From the NCBI GenBank assembly GCA_019614645.1, contig JABWDB010000013.1, forward strand, positions 4,330,501-4,394,500: a stretch of 64,000 nucleotides of DNA, written 5' to 3'. Positions 25,117-35,934 of this stretch are shown piece by piece. Origin of the DNA: Stratiolaelaps scimitus. Lineage: Eukaryota; Arthropoda; Arachnida; Mesostigmata; Laelapidae. Under the pieces are notes generated by a model, which saw only the letters and a list, made by a program, of their open reading frames with translations, did no database searches and was not told the origin of the DNA. Numbering within the stretch: the stretch's first letter is position 1; each line of letters starts with the position of its first letter. The position numbers and the translations under genes were made by a program.

Positions 25117-25136
25117 GCAGCAGCAGCAGCAGCAGT
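25117..25136. repeat. (CAG)n trinucleotide repeat
   Basis: Just under seven CAG units. Confidence 0.95.
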
Positions 25137-25740
25137 AACAGTCCCCTTCCATCTTCTGCTGATAGTCAGTCCCCTGGCGCAGCTGCTCTCTCGGTAGCGC
25201 GTAGTTCAGCAAGCGGGCGAATCGGCAACCGGTGCCCCTCGTGAGCCGAGCCGGTAGAATCACCGGTAGCACGGGCGGCGGCGACGACTCCAGTGGCTGC
25301 AGTGCCAATCAGCTTCGCTAATGATGGCCGCAGCAGCACTCTGGGTTCCAATGCCAACGCATGCTAGGGACGTAACGCCGTCTACAAGGTGTCTGTGTGA
25401 TGGTGCTAGTGCAGCGGCAACGAACTTATGCCAATGACGGCTAGACGGCGACTGGCAGCAAAAACGCGAAGCGTAGAGAGTAGGATGTCATACAGTATAT
25501 TATGATATGATACACCACGGATAATTACAATCGTATTGTACTAACAGATCATAGAGGAATGAATAGAAAACCGTTGAAGAATTAGCGAAGAAAATGTTGA
25601 CTAATAAGAAATACATATATATATATAAAGAGGTCACTTTCTGTTGTTGTAATCTAAATCGAAATTCACAGCTGCTAGGAGATAAGAAGGCCCGATAGCT
25701 ACTATCGGCTGCAACAATTCAGTAAATGAACACCCAACGT

Positions 25741-25845
25741 CAGGATTCAAACCCTCCCACTGGTTCACCCAGTATCGTTATGATGGTGTGAAAAGCTAAG
25801 AACACCGCAAAGAATTCCCAACGGCGCAACGACGAGACACTTTAT
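25741..25845 (-). mobile_element. tRNA-derived SINE-like fragment
   Basis: The minus strand has a B-box-like GGTTTGAATCC (plus 25743-25753, one change from consensus). About 75 bases upstream is an A-box-like TTGCGCCGTTGG. A TTCTTAGCTTTTCACACC core between them resembles the core of the 61.7-kb element. It is degenerate. Confidence 0.3.
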
Positions 25846-26648
25846 AATTGAAGTGCTTTAGAATCTACCAGTCTACTACCATGGTAGCCGTCGCACTGTT
25901 GAAGCACGCATACGTTATGTGGCTTATATATATACATATATACTATAAGCGATGGGGGCACGATCTATCATGTGTGATCTATCACGTTGGCGTGGCGTAC
26001 GATGTCGCATAATCACTTAATCAATGAGTCATCGCGCCAATCGACGACAGCAGCAGCAGCAACAACAACAACACCGAGCCAGCTGAAGCTTGAGGTATTG
26101 GCCGTGCATGCTGCACGTTCGTGGGTTTCTCCCCATCGTTCTCTTCCGTTGTGCTTCGTCGCTTGTCGATCCTGTGAACCTGTGCAAACTGGCAGAAGCA
26201 CCCACACTTCGTCTAGCTTGCCGAAGATGACGATGCCGATGTGCCAGGGACTAATCCACGAGGCACGAGGTAAACCTTCCTCGATCTTGATCAGAGCCCT
26301 CTCGCGCCCAGTCCAGCGGCAGGAGCATCACTACCACGGTCATCCGTAGTCCCGAGCCGGGTCTAGGAGCGGGACCGACGAGTCGCAAGGGCCTGGAGAG
26401 TTGGATCAAGTCGGTCGACCGAACTTTCCTAACTTTCCTGACTACGATGTGCGTAGGTTCCGGCTAAGGCGAAGAAGAAAGAGTCTGTGAGGGCGGCGGC
26501 GGCGGCAGCAGCGTCAGTGGTGGCTGCTGCTGCTCATCGTATTGTATCCCATCTCATCGTCTCGAAATGAGAATGGCTATAGCGGGAAGGGCTCTCCGGA
26601 GAACTGACATTTGTTGGCTCGTGGCCCACTTGAACGTTGCTGGCTAGC

Positions 26649-26662
26649 GGGGGGGGGGGGGG
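26649..26662. repeat. poly-G run (14 G)
   Basis: Fourteen G in a row. Length is unreliable and frames crossing it should not be trusted. Confidence 0.95.
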
Positions 26663-28963
26663 TTGGGTGGTCCGTTTGGGGCCCATAAAAAGCAAACATC
26701 GGCTCTTCTATCCACCGGCAGTAACAGCAGAAGCAGTCTTCCGCTCTTGCCGAGGCTTGGCTAGCTAGGCCTGCTTTGGCTGGCAGGCCGTTCACCATCG
26801 CCGCAGCGGCCGCTGGGCCCGCTTTGGGTAACCCTGTGTGTGCCCAAAAAGGGGCGGGCCCAGCTCAACGAACGGGGGCACGAGTCGGTTCGCGTTGGGG
26901 AGATCTGCTGCAGTATAGAAGGAGAACTGCGGTGCGCGTGGGGCAAGGGGTGGCATGCAGAACCCGCCCGGCCCGGACTGGCCGGCCCGCCGGCCGACGG
27001 CTTCTGCTGCTGGACCCTGCGCTTTCACAAGAAGAGGCAAACGAGAGATGCAGTGAACGAGGTTGGATGGGAGGAGAGGAGGTCATGATCTGCACCCCCC
27101 CCTCCAGACCCCAAACGCTCAGCGCCGTTCGCTCCCACGAACGCTGGCTGCTTGCTTGCTTGCTCGACTGCTGCCTGCCAACCCGCCCCTTCTCATGCTT
27201 CATGGATCTCGCATGGATCGCCTGCCTCTCTTCCGGCTGCCAGAGAACCATCGAGTGTAAGCGGCGAGAAGAGCAAGCGATTACCCTCAGCCACCACTTC
27301 CCTACGCGGCCCCGCTCAGACCCAGCTCCAGTCTACCCTCCCTTCCACTGCTACCGCTGCAGAACCAAATGGCAGAGGCTGCTAGAGCCGCCGCAGCAGC
27401 AGTAGAAGCAATAGCGGGCCAAGCAGTCAACTCCAGCAGCACGCGGCCGCGTCAACGGAGGCGGCGGCGGTCGGCGGCGGCGGCGATACTAGAACAACTC
27501 GAAACATCGACGGTGGCGGTGCCATGATGGCAAGACAGTAAGGGAGAGAGCGGCAGGGACGCGTTCGTTTTTATGTCAAGTGATGGCGTAGTAGACGCGC
27601 TGTGGTCGGTTGCCCAGCTCCGACGCGATCGCGCCGTGATGGTGATGGCGGCCGCGGCGGCGGCGACTTTGGCTTCGGCGGCAAACGGCACATACTCACA
27701 CACAGACCGAGAGAGAGAGAGAGAGACAGACCTTGCTCCAGGGGATGCTGCGGACTGCCTCTGCGATCGGTACTCTGTGGTGCGGCGCTTTCATGGCTAG
27801 TGGCTGGAATACTGCAGTAGTTGTAGTGATCTCCGGAGAAATGGCAGTGACGGCTTCGCCTGGCCCTCGCCGGCCCTCTGCCGGAACGCTCTGCTGGTAA
27901 ACTTCTCTCTTGCAGCTGAAGAAAAACAATGCCAGCGTTGTTTAACAGGCGCGCTATTTCAAATGAAATTCGTCGATGGATTCACTTGATACGCCTTTCG
28001 CTGGTCGCCAACGCGCACAACTTTCATTGTCCATATACAGCCCATACCCTGTTGACTCTTGCATCAACCAATCAATTAACTTATCCGAAGAACATTGTGT
28101 TGTCGGCAACAGCGGAAGTGACGAGTTATAGAAGGCGGACGTGTAGAGGGTAACAAACGATTCATATTTCGAGGTCTATTATGTTAGGCAGGTACGTATT
28201 TTCCGTCCAGTATCAACCTGCTAACCTATATGTTATATACGTTATGCGGGACGATGTTGTGTGTTCACCCTGTGAGTTCTCCTGCGAGTCATCTCATTGG
28301 CAGATTCTCTATCGACTGTCAATCCTATCTGTTCCTCTCTTCCACCCAGGGTTTCTATGTGCGCCTGTCACGTTGTCAATCACACACCACTTTGACCTGG
28401 CACTCTCCCCAATTTCGCTCAGTTGTCACCCGGTGAAGGCAGACCGTACACGGTCAGCCTGTATTCAGGGGATCAATCGCTATTCGTTCCTCCGCTAGCT
28501 TTGTCTTCTATCCGAATCGTTGTCCGAAATACGAGCGTTCATGTCCAGTGGCCCGTCCCGTCCCCTGCCAATAAGGGACGTTGTAGCTCTCAATGCAGTT
28601 GTTGTTACTGTCCGCGTATAATACATATACATGTAATGCTATAATATGATGTAAAATCTTCAAGTTGTCGAACTGTCTAAACGATCTTCGGAACTGGTGC
28701 TGGCGAACTAAACGCAAATGAACATTTTGTTTTTCCGAAACATCGACTAAGTACTCTGTAGCGCTTTTATACGTACTTGGCTCTTCAGCTATTGCCCCTT
28801 CTGTTGTAGCGCGCTCTCAGCAGCCCCCGATAGTCGAATCTCTTCAAAAATACGATTTTGATACGACGCACTTTCTGCCCTCTCATCGAGACCCCCAAAC
28901 CCCCCCCTCTCACTCTCACTCTCTACTTCTGCAAGAGATGATGAGGGTGCAAACACACCCTGA

Positions 28964-29557
28964 ATGGCAGTGCCCATGGACGACATTACGGAGCAGAGGA
29001 GGAAAAACGGCACTGGCTCAGTACGCCTCTCCCGGCCAAAATCGACGATGGTGGCGGTGGTGCCAACAAAGAAGCCAGCAGCTGCGACAGCGAAGGGCAA
29101 CGCCGCCGACAACAACAGCAACAGCAACAACAGCAAGAACGGCTATGTCGGAACTCGAATTGCACGTCTTGCAAATGTTGGGTCCCCACCAAGCTTGGTT
29201 TCCCTTCGAGTAATTCAATGTTCCTCTGCTGCTGGCACTGCCGGTCGCATAATGCCAGTCCCGCCGACTGCTGTAAGGGAACAACCAGAGACATGTCGTG
29301 TGCTCGCTATTAGGAGACGTCGGCAGTCGTGCACGCTAGAGAACACTAACCCGCGGGCCAAAGGGCGACCGACCCGCGACCCACTCTCGAGCGTCCGAGG
29401 GGACCCGGCGTACGGGCACTATCCTGAGCCAGGGCACAGGCTCCTCTGGCCCTGCTGTCCCGGCCGTAGACAAGTCGTTGGCAGTTTAGTAGGAACAACG
29501 ATTTGCGTCCGCCTGCCTGCTTGCTTGCTGGCCCGCTCGCTAGCTCGCTCGCCCTGA
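28964..29557 (+). CDS. candidate first coding exon
   Basis: An ATG, with a second in-frame ATG four codons later, opens a 197-codon frame. The N-terminal 100 residues are hydrophilic and protein-like (MDDITEQRRKNGTG..., then an N/S tract from AAC/AGC repeats). A donor-like GCT|GTAAGG after residue 103 (29272, phase 0) could end the exon; beyond it the frame becomes arginine-rich and then LARSLARS repeats. It lies just upstream of the better-supported exon at 29855-29951 on the same strand. Function unknown. Confidence 0.3.
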   Translation: MAVPMDDITEQRRKNGTGSVRLSRPKSTMVAVVPTKKPAAATAKGNAADNNSNSNNSKNGYVGTRIARLANVGSPPSLVSLRVIQCSSAAGTAGRIMPVPPTAVREQPETCRVLAIRRRRQSCTLENTNPRAKGRPTRDPLSSVRGDPAYGHYPEPGHRLLWPCCPGRRQVVGSLVGTTICVRLPACLLARSLARSP

Positions 29558-29854
29558 TCCCAGCACAGGAAGGCAGAAGAACATAACGAAATACGAAGTG
29601 AGGGGGAAAAACATAGAGATAGAACCACACCCGTGTCCTGGTCCTCGTGTTGCGCTCGTGTCACTCTCCCAGGACAACGGCGAAGACGAAACAGGCAAAT
29701 AGCCGCACGTGAAGACTCTGGGAAGACTCGTTTGTGTGAGGATGGAAACACTCACACGGCGACTGTCGGTGTCGGCGAATACATGCACTCCGTCGGCAGG
29801 CGGATAGGCAGGTCGGCAGGGAGAGGCAAGACAAACGGTCCTTCGTTATTCTAG

Positions 29855-29951
29855 AATGAAGGGCAATGAGGGCAGCAACGAGGCAAGGGACAACGAGGGC
29901 CAAGGGTTCGTCCGGCCGAGCAACTTGGCTGCACTTTTGGCTGCTGACTCG
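29855..29951 (+). CDS. candidate internal exon
   Basis: Both ends carry good splice signals: a pyrimidine-rich acceptor (GGTCCTTCGTTATTCTAG) and donor GACTCG|GTGAGT. Only one frame is open between them. It encodes MKGNEGSNEARDNEGQGF and then VRPSNLAALLAADS, with entry phase 2 and exit phase 0. The internal ATG is in good context, so this could alternatively be a first coding exon whose 5' UTR intron ends one base earlier. No family is recognised. It forms part of a run of coding-like plus-strand segments from 29.0 to 31.1 kb. Confidence 0.42.
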
Positions 29952-29973
29952 GTGAGTCTCACATGGAACGAGA

Positions 29974-30153
29974 ATGGGTGGCATATCGTACAGCACGGTT
30001 AAGGCTATAGTGGTCACCGACGTCGCTGCTGCTGCTGCTGCTGCTTTGACTGCTGCTATGGCTTCCAGCCACTACAGGAGAGGTTTTGAGCTGACGGAGG
30101 AGGTGGAAGACGATGACGAGGAGGAGCCACCTAAAATCGCGACGTTGAACTGA
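29974..30153 (+). CDS. small open frame, possibly coding
   Basis: An ATG in strong context (A at -3, G at +4) opens a 59-codon frame: a short hydrophobic part, a seven-alanine tract from a GCT repeat, then HYRRGFELTEEVEDDDEEEP and a stop. The acidic tail is striking. It begins 22 bases after the donor of the preceding candidate exon, so it may be intronic sequence, an upstream ORF or an alternative start. No homologue is recognised. Confidence 0.22.
   Translation: MGGISYSTVKAIVVTDVAAAAAAALTAAMASSHYRRGFELTEEVEDDDEEEPPKIATLN
30025..30045. repeat. (GCT)n trinucleotide repeat
   Basis: Seven GCT units. It encodes the alanine tract in the plus-strand frame around it. Confidence 0.95.
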
Positions 30154-30732
30154 AGGCAGACTGACTCCGGATGGTGTCTTTGCGTTTGATTGCCAGGGTA
30201 AAAATACCCTCCGGCGCTGTCCTGTCACTCATCACAGTGTCCCAATTGAATCGGACGAGGGCTCTACCCATCGATCTGTCGTGCGACGCAGGTTCGTTCG
30301 TTCGTTCGGCCAACGTTCGTCTTCCGCTGAACAAACGGGTGCACTAGGGTGTCTGCTAGCCAACCTGCTCCTGTCGACCGATGAAACGCCGACAACGGGG
30401 CTTGGCGACAGCCGATTTTTTTGGTAGCCAGATTCCCTTCAATCCCGTCCATCTTCTTCTTCTTCTCCTCGTTTCTGTCGTGATGTGATGTTTCTTAGGG
30501 AAGCCGTGATGTCGTCAGCTGCTGCCGCCGCCGCTGCCGCCCTTACTTCTGCTGTGGTGGAAGCGGTAGGCAAAAGCACCGGCAGCGTTCCCCCTCACGT
30601 TCAGCTGTGTGTCTGCCGCGTAGACACATCCGCAGTATCTGTCCATCCGTCCATCTGTGGGTATTTGTGCCGAGATGAGTTTGTGTGGGGTGTGTCGTGT
30701 GCGGGATGTGCCCCTTTATCTATCTATGTGAG

Positions 30733-31137
30733 ATGAAACTCGATTTCGATTCAGACGAAAGCAGTGGAAAAGCCGCTGGAGGCTCGACAGAGCGAAAGAC
30801 GAACGGCGCGGCCAATGGAGCTAACCGACAAAACCCGCCCGGGCGCGTTACCTCTGAACTGAAGAGGACGACCAAGAGGAACCTTCGGGCTAAGGGGAAA
30901 GTCGAAGGAAAAAACGTGACAGAGATAGTTCTGCTGCCGCCGATGGTGTCGATGGTACGAGTGATGTTGTTTGGTCGTTTTGCAGAGCGACGGAACTGCG
31001 GCATCCCGTTCAACCACGCAATGCAATACCACCTAACAGCACAACTCAATGCGAACGGTAACGGCATGCAGGCTTCCACGCAGCTCCGAACGCGTTCAGC
31101 AAGACAAAGTCGGTGCTACGGCACTCGTAGACAGTGA
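30733..31137 (+). CDS. candidate terminal coding exon
   Basis: An acceptor-like CTTTATCTATCTATGTGAG directly precedes ATG. The frame then runs 134 codons to TGA. It starts acidic (MKLDFDSDESSGKAAGGS), becomes Asn/Arg/Lys-rich (KRTTKRNLRAKGKVEGKN), then more hydrophobic, and ends in a basic Ser/Arg tail. A second acceptor-like TTTGGTCGTTTTGCAG at 30985 lies inside it. The frame is clean over a non-repetitive stretch. No domain is recognised. An overlapping alanine/cysteine-rich frame (30488-30736) precedes it. Confidence 0.33.
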   Translation: MKLDFDSDESSGKAAGGSTERKTNGAANGANRQNPPGRVTSELKRTTKRNLRAKGKVEGKNVTEIVLLPPMVSMVRVMLFGRFAERRNCGIPFNHAMQYHLTAQLNANGNGMQASTQLRTRSARQSRCYGTRRQ

Positions 31138-34100
31138 CGAACGGATGAAAATGTTCTTCACCCAGTCCGCTGTGCGGCAGAGAACATTTCGCCGATAGGA
31201 GAAGGTATTCCACTCTATGGCAGAACCAACCAGCCTCCCTGTGAGGCGGTCTTTTTCTTCTCGTCCAATTCTTTCCCTATTGCTTCCCTTTCTCTATCTT
31301 GCTGTCCTTCACCTCACGATGTGACTCTCGAATGGCTCACCAATGATAGCAGTGGCCTCCCATCTCCTCTTTTTACTCCACTATCACTACCACCGCTACT
31401 GTCACTGCTGCCAACGAGAACTGAAGATTGAGGGCGTACGGCTTCCACCGACGTAGAGCCTGGTCCTCGTCCGCTGCTACGACGCTTCCCTGGATCCTCC
31501 TTGGTACTGCTGCCGTCTGCTAGCTTCGCCGAGATGCTGTTCGGAGCTCGTTACCATTGGAATGTTGTCTATTTTGGCTTTGTCAGATGGATGTCTCTTC
31601 TTCTTCTTCTACATACAACACTTCTCGTACGACCAGTACGGCGTCAGCTATACTTCGTTCGTTCGTTCGTTCGCGTACGCTCCGCTGGGAAGCGAAGTCC
31701 TTGGCCATCGGCGGGGATCCATCCGTTCCCCTTTGCAATGGCTGCCAGTAGTAGTACCTGGTATCCGCGATGGCCACGGCTCGTCTGGGACTCGTGTCCG
31801 TGAGGGTAGGAGCGAAGCTTCTACAAGCTCCGTGTTCTATCCCGTACGCTGCGTATTGCCAGTGCGCGTTAGGGGGCAGCCGATGCAGCCATTGCTGTCT
31901 TCTTCTCTTACACTCTTAGCCCGCTTTATTCGCTACTGCCTTAGACCTCCCCGATCTCCTCCATCTGACTACTACAACTAGTATGCCCATGTTCCCCACT
32001 ATCCTTTTCTTACGCTGCTAGCCCGATCCGGCCCAGTCTCGATGGTGTCTCTCCTGGGCATCGCAGCAGCGGTGGCAGCCTCAGCTGCACTGAACCTCGA
32101 TGGGGTAATGGTTGGCCTCGACCTCGAAGGGTCGACTGCAGCCTCACGGGCTGTGGCTCAGCGTTTCTCTATCTTTCCCTTGTGCGCTACCCGATATCCC
32201 ATCCCTGGCTGTCTCTTCTATACGCCACTTCGATATACTCAAATAAGTTTCAGGCCGCCCTTGAGAGCTACAGCTTCACACTGGCTCACCCGCCCGCTCT
32301 GCTATATGTATTATACCTAATGTGTATCCCTTTGCCCCCTGTCCAACGGCGTCCTCGTCTCCGACCTCTCGAGCTCAGCCGCCTCTTCTATCCAACGACC
32401 AACCTTTTCGCAGTTTTTCCTGTCTCGTTGCTCCCCTTCCAATCTTCTGGCAGCCGAGCACCGAGTAGACCACGAACGGGTTTGCCTCAACAACATTCAA
32501 GGGAGGTGTAAAGGAAGGTGGTCGCTAATACAGCGACCCCTTTCCAGTCCCATGCTCGCCTATTTCCACTTTCCGAAGCCACTCGCCTGCTGCTGATGCT
32601 ACCTCCTGAGCACGGACGGGCGAGCGGTCGAGCAAGAGCAAGCACCTCCTGATCTTTTACCCGAGAGCAGCACAGCAGCGGGCACTTATGGCGCCCTTGG
32701 GAAGCCGTCAAACGACCTGCGGATGCTGTTCAGCAAACGCCGCTGCTGGACGACGACGACCACACGAAGAAGACGGTAGCTACTACATCTACTACTGTTG
32801 CTGCTGCAGCTGGTACTGCTACCGGCGGGTTGGTTTTTCCACCGCTGATGTTTGCTACAGTGAGCGGCGTTGGTAACGTGAGTCTTCTGTGAGGCTGTCT
32901 GCTGCCTCGCAGGAGGTCTAGCCAAGCAACACTTGCGTATGCCGTGCGTATTTGTGCCTCGGTTGTACTCCATAGCACTGTGCCGTTCGCATGTGTTCGT
33001 GGGCGCCAGCACTGTTACAGTTCCGACTTTAACTATATTTCAGGTGTGTTCCCACTTCTTGCCATTCTTCAACCGCCTCCAGTTTCCCCTACCAAGAAAG
33101 GGTTAGTGTAGACACACACACACACACACACATTCGTAGACCCCCACGAAGGCTCCGCCAACTTGCGAACACTCAGTGCGTTCTTAAACAGCAAATTACG
33201 GCTCGCCAATGTCGGTAGCTGCCACGCGATGCCGGTATTGCCGATGGTGGTCCTGTCGGTGGCAACTGAAGGCTGTGGGCACACACTTGAGATATCTGTG
33301 AGCGCTCTCGTGAGTGTCGGCCGACTTGCCTGGCCTCGCCGGGTAGTCGGCTTGGGGAGGTTCTTCTCCGCGAAAAGACGGACCCTCTCGCCGTTCAGAC
33401 AGAGAGAAGCAAAGAGATGGAGGACAAGAGCACATTGGCGCCTCTCAATTCGTATATCTGTCATCCATGTGAATGAATTGTATCTGTGCGCGTCGGCCGC
33501 GGTTGTCTCCATCCATCGGCGTTTGGCGGCGCCGCCACCACCAGGAGTGTTCAGTTTCTCTTCGCCGTAAAGACGATGTAGAGGAAGGCGAAGCAAGAGC
33601 CTCTTCTGCCTTCCACGGCTGTCCGCTTCGCAACTCAAGCTTCTTCTCCACTCAGTCTTAGGTATCAGTCGACGGGTCGACCAACCAGCAGCGGCTCTCA
33701 GGCTGCTCCACTACTACCACTGATGCTGTCCTTACCCCGTCTGCTAACCACCAGTCCGACAGACAGTAGATACCCACACACAACACACCCCGAACCTACA
33801 GTTAGACATACGCAACACACATCCTCTCTAGCGGCACCTTCAAGCTCGCTTGTTCCCTCAGCAACTCCAGCTAACTCTCGTCGGGGAAGCGACGGCAGCA
33901 CCCCTGGTCGATCTTCTTCCTGGCCTCTCAGAACAGATCCTATTACCTTTTTCTCACCCAGCGGTGTGGTCCCTTGTACAGCAGCAGTGGCCCCCGAAAG
34001 CTCCGGGCTGCTTGGCGCTCGGCTCGGCGATTCGGACGGCTCTTCAGCGGCGGCCTAGCACGCACGGCGGCAAGCAAGCTGCTACTTCTTCTGCTGCTGC

Positions 34101-34189
34101 CGCTGTTGGTAGTCTCTGCTGACTGCTTTGCTCATTGGAAACCGCTACTTACCTCACTCATCTCAAGATCCTCTCCCGTTGCCTGCTAG
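31138..34189. other. stretch with no supported gene apart from one weak signal-peptide frame
   Basis: The plus strand is pyrimidine-rich, with long runs of TCT/CTG. The frames at 33.1-34.1 kb are open on both strands. A serine/proline-rich plus frame (33723-34058) and an opposing minus frame (33698-33901) overlap, and no strand can be preferred. An (AC)n array lies at 33114-33131. Confidence 0.35.
32042..32104 (+). CDS. possible signal-peptide first exon
   Basis: The ATG is followed by a hydrophobic, alanine-rich leader (MVSLLGIAAAVAASAA) that looks like a signal peptide, ending at a donor-like GATGGG|GTAATG after 21 codons in phase 0. Without the donor the frame continues to 32320. Start context is weak (T at -3). 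No downstream partner exon was identified. Confidence 0.22.
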
Positions 34190-34412
34190 TTTCACCCGAC
34201 CGACCGACCGGCCAGCAGCAGCAGCAGCAGCGGCAGAAGCAACCTCACCGGGCTTCGAGTCCCCCCATCCGTATAGCGGCGCCGCCACCACCAGCGGCGA
34301 AAGTCCCCCGAGTGGGCTCTACACCCAAGTCCGCTCTCTGCGCTACCCCCCGTGGATGAGGCGGGCGACAGGATGGAGCCGACCTGATACGACACGGGCT
34401 GCTTCGCGCTGA
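34190..34412 (+). CDS. candidate terminal coding exon, disordered
   Basis: A strong acceptor (CTCTCCCGTTGCCTGCTAG) starts the segment, which is open for about 73 codons to TGA. The product has an alanine tract from a CAG-type repeat, followed by a Ser/Pro/Gly/Tyr-rich sequence (EATSPGFESPHPYSG) and a basic end. This is the composition of a disordered region of a regulatory protein. The first base completes a codon from an upstream exon that I could not locate with confidence. Confidence 0.27.
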
Positions 34413-35120
34413 GAGGTAGCGGCCCGCTTCGAAGACGACGACGACGACCCTAGGGGAGCTTTCTCTGGATTTTTAGCAACGCGAACGGCTACGTTGTCGA
34501 CGACGAGGACGACGCCGCAGCAGCAGCAGCAGATAGCAGACAAAAAAAAAGCGACAGCGCAGTTGCTAATGAAAACAACTTTCAATTGGATACAGACGCT
34601 CTCCCGAGCCGCCATCGGGACCGGCTCATCGAGACGCCGCCCCCCCCCCGCGCCGAAGCTGCGAGAATCCCCGAACGTAAACGAACATTTTCCGTGTCTT
34701 CCGTCCCTCCTAAGCAGACAGGCCCGCCCCCCCCACCCGCAGAAACAGAAACGCATACACGCTCACATACAAAACTCCACAGTGGAATACGATGACGGAG
34801 CGAGCACACGGAGCTCGTCCAAGTTTCGAATCAAAGTGATATAATCAATCAGAATTTAGGGGAGAATTGCTGCAATCGTTTTAGCGCGAGTGTTTGTACG
34901 TATGTATTTATATCTATCTGTCTGGGCGGGGGCTTGTAGTTGAATGTGTGTGTATTCAGTGATTTATGTATTGACTTTATATGCATACATATGAAATGTT
35001 CCCCTTAAGCTATTTTTCATCATTTCCAGCGACGCTATTAGGTAGTGACAAGAGGAGAGAGATTACACAATGGGGACTGTTATGAGCGGACGTATGAAGA
35101 GGTGTTCACCGGGCGGCACC

Positions 35121-35143
35121 TATATATATATATATATATATAT
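35121..35143. repeat. (TA)n microsatellite
   Basis: Eleven to twelve TA units. Confidence 0.95.
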
Positions 35144-35229
35144 GTATTGAATTGTCTTTGCGCAACTTTGTCGAGTGAGGGTAGCGAGAGAAGTTCGGGA
35201 AAAGGGCCAGATTGATTGATGCTGCTCAG

Positions 35230-35685
35230 ATGAACTTCGCGTTAGTTAAATCTACGACCTCTACGAAACGGCACCGGCTTCGTCCATTCGAAACGGTATC
35301 GGGGTCTGATTTTTTAACGAATATCACAAAGAAGTATATTACAGAGCGCTCTCCAAGAGACGCGCGGGCGGCATATTATCAAAGCGGGCAAACTGTTTCT
35401 AGAAACGGCATTCACCATTGTAGAACTCTGAAGAACTTCTGCAGTTATTGCACTGCAGTCCCTGAGCAGATCCATCGGAGACGCAAATCCATGCAGAACT
35501 ACGATCTCCGTATAACCACATCGAGTCCAAGAAAATGCTCGAGGATAAATCAATTCGCTGAGGCTACCGGCCTCGCCATAGACATCCCCCCCCCATCGCG
35601 GAGTACGTTTGTTTGTAAATCATATGTGCATTACACATATATCCAAATATATCCACTTACAATATTACATAGATATGCTGCGTGA
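35230..35685 (+). CDS. uncharacterised open frame, possibly coding
   Basis: A 151-codon ATG frame in balanced, non-repetitive DNA, unlike most long frames here, which sit in low-complexity DNA. The composition is ordinary: basic and polar, with a cluster HHCRTLKNFCSYCTAVPE. The last quarter passes through a short C run and then AT-rich sequence, which may not be coding. No domain, signal peptide or splice site supports it, and no transposon motif was seen. Confidence 0.25.
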   Translation: MNFALVKSTTSTKRHRLRPFETVSGSDFLTNITKKYITERSPRDARAAYYQSGQTVSRNGIHHCRTLKNFCSYCTAVPEQIHRRRKSMQNYDLRITTSSPRKCSRINQFAEATGLAIDIPPPSRSTFVCKSYVHYTYIQIYPLTILHRYAA

Positions 35686-35934
35686 ATTGTACAGTAACAT
35701 GACATCACTTGACGCTTGCAAGAAGCTCATCTCGTAGATCGCGTGAACAATATTGTTGCTTGTGGCTGCCTGCCTGCTTGCCAGCCCGCCTTTGTTCCTT
35801 GCCGCATCACCACCGGCGCAGCTAGACGGTCTCCTTTTTTTCCATCTTCTGTTATGCGTTTTTCTTAACTTTTCTTCAGCGGATGTAGGGAGCGGATACA
35901 GCGGCTGTGGTTCCAGTTGCCATCGACGATGCCG

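Larger units (their letters stand above)
24965..28963. other. stretch with no supported gene
   Basis: Contains a CAG repeat at 25117-25136, a SINE-like fragment at 25.74 kb, a poly-G run at 26649-26662 and GC-rich, trinucleotide-rich DNA at 26.5-27.9 kb. A 53-base plus-strand segment (26217-26269) has an acceptor (CACACTTCGTCTAG) and donor (CACGAG|GTAAAC) and could be a small exon, but it is too short to call. Confidence 0.35.
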
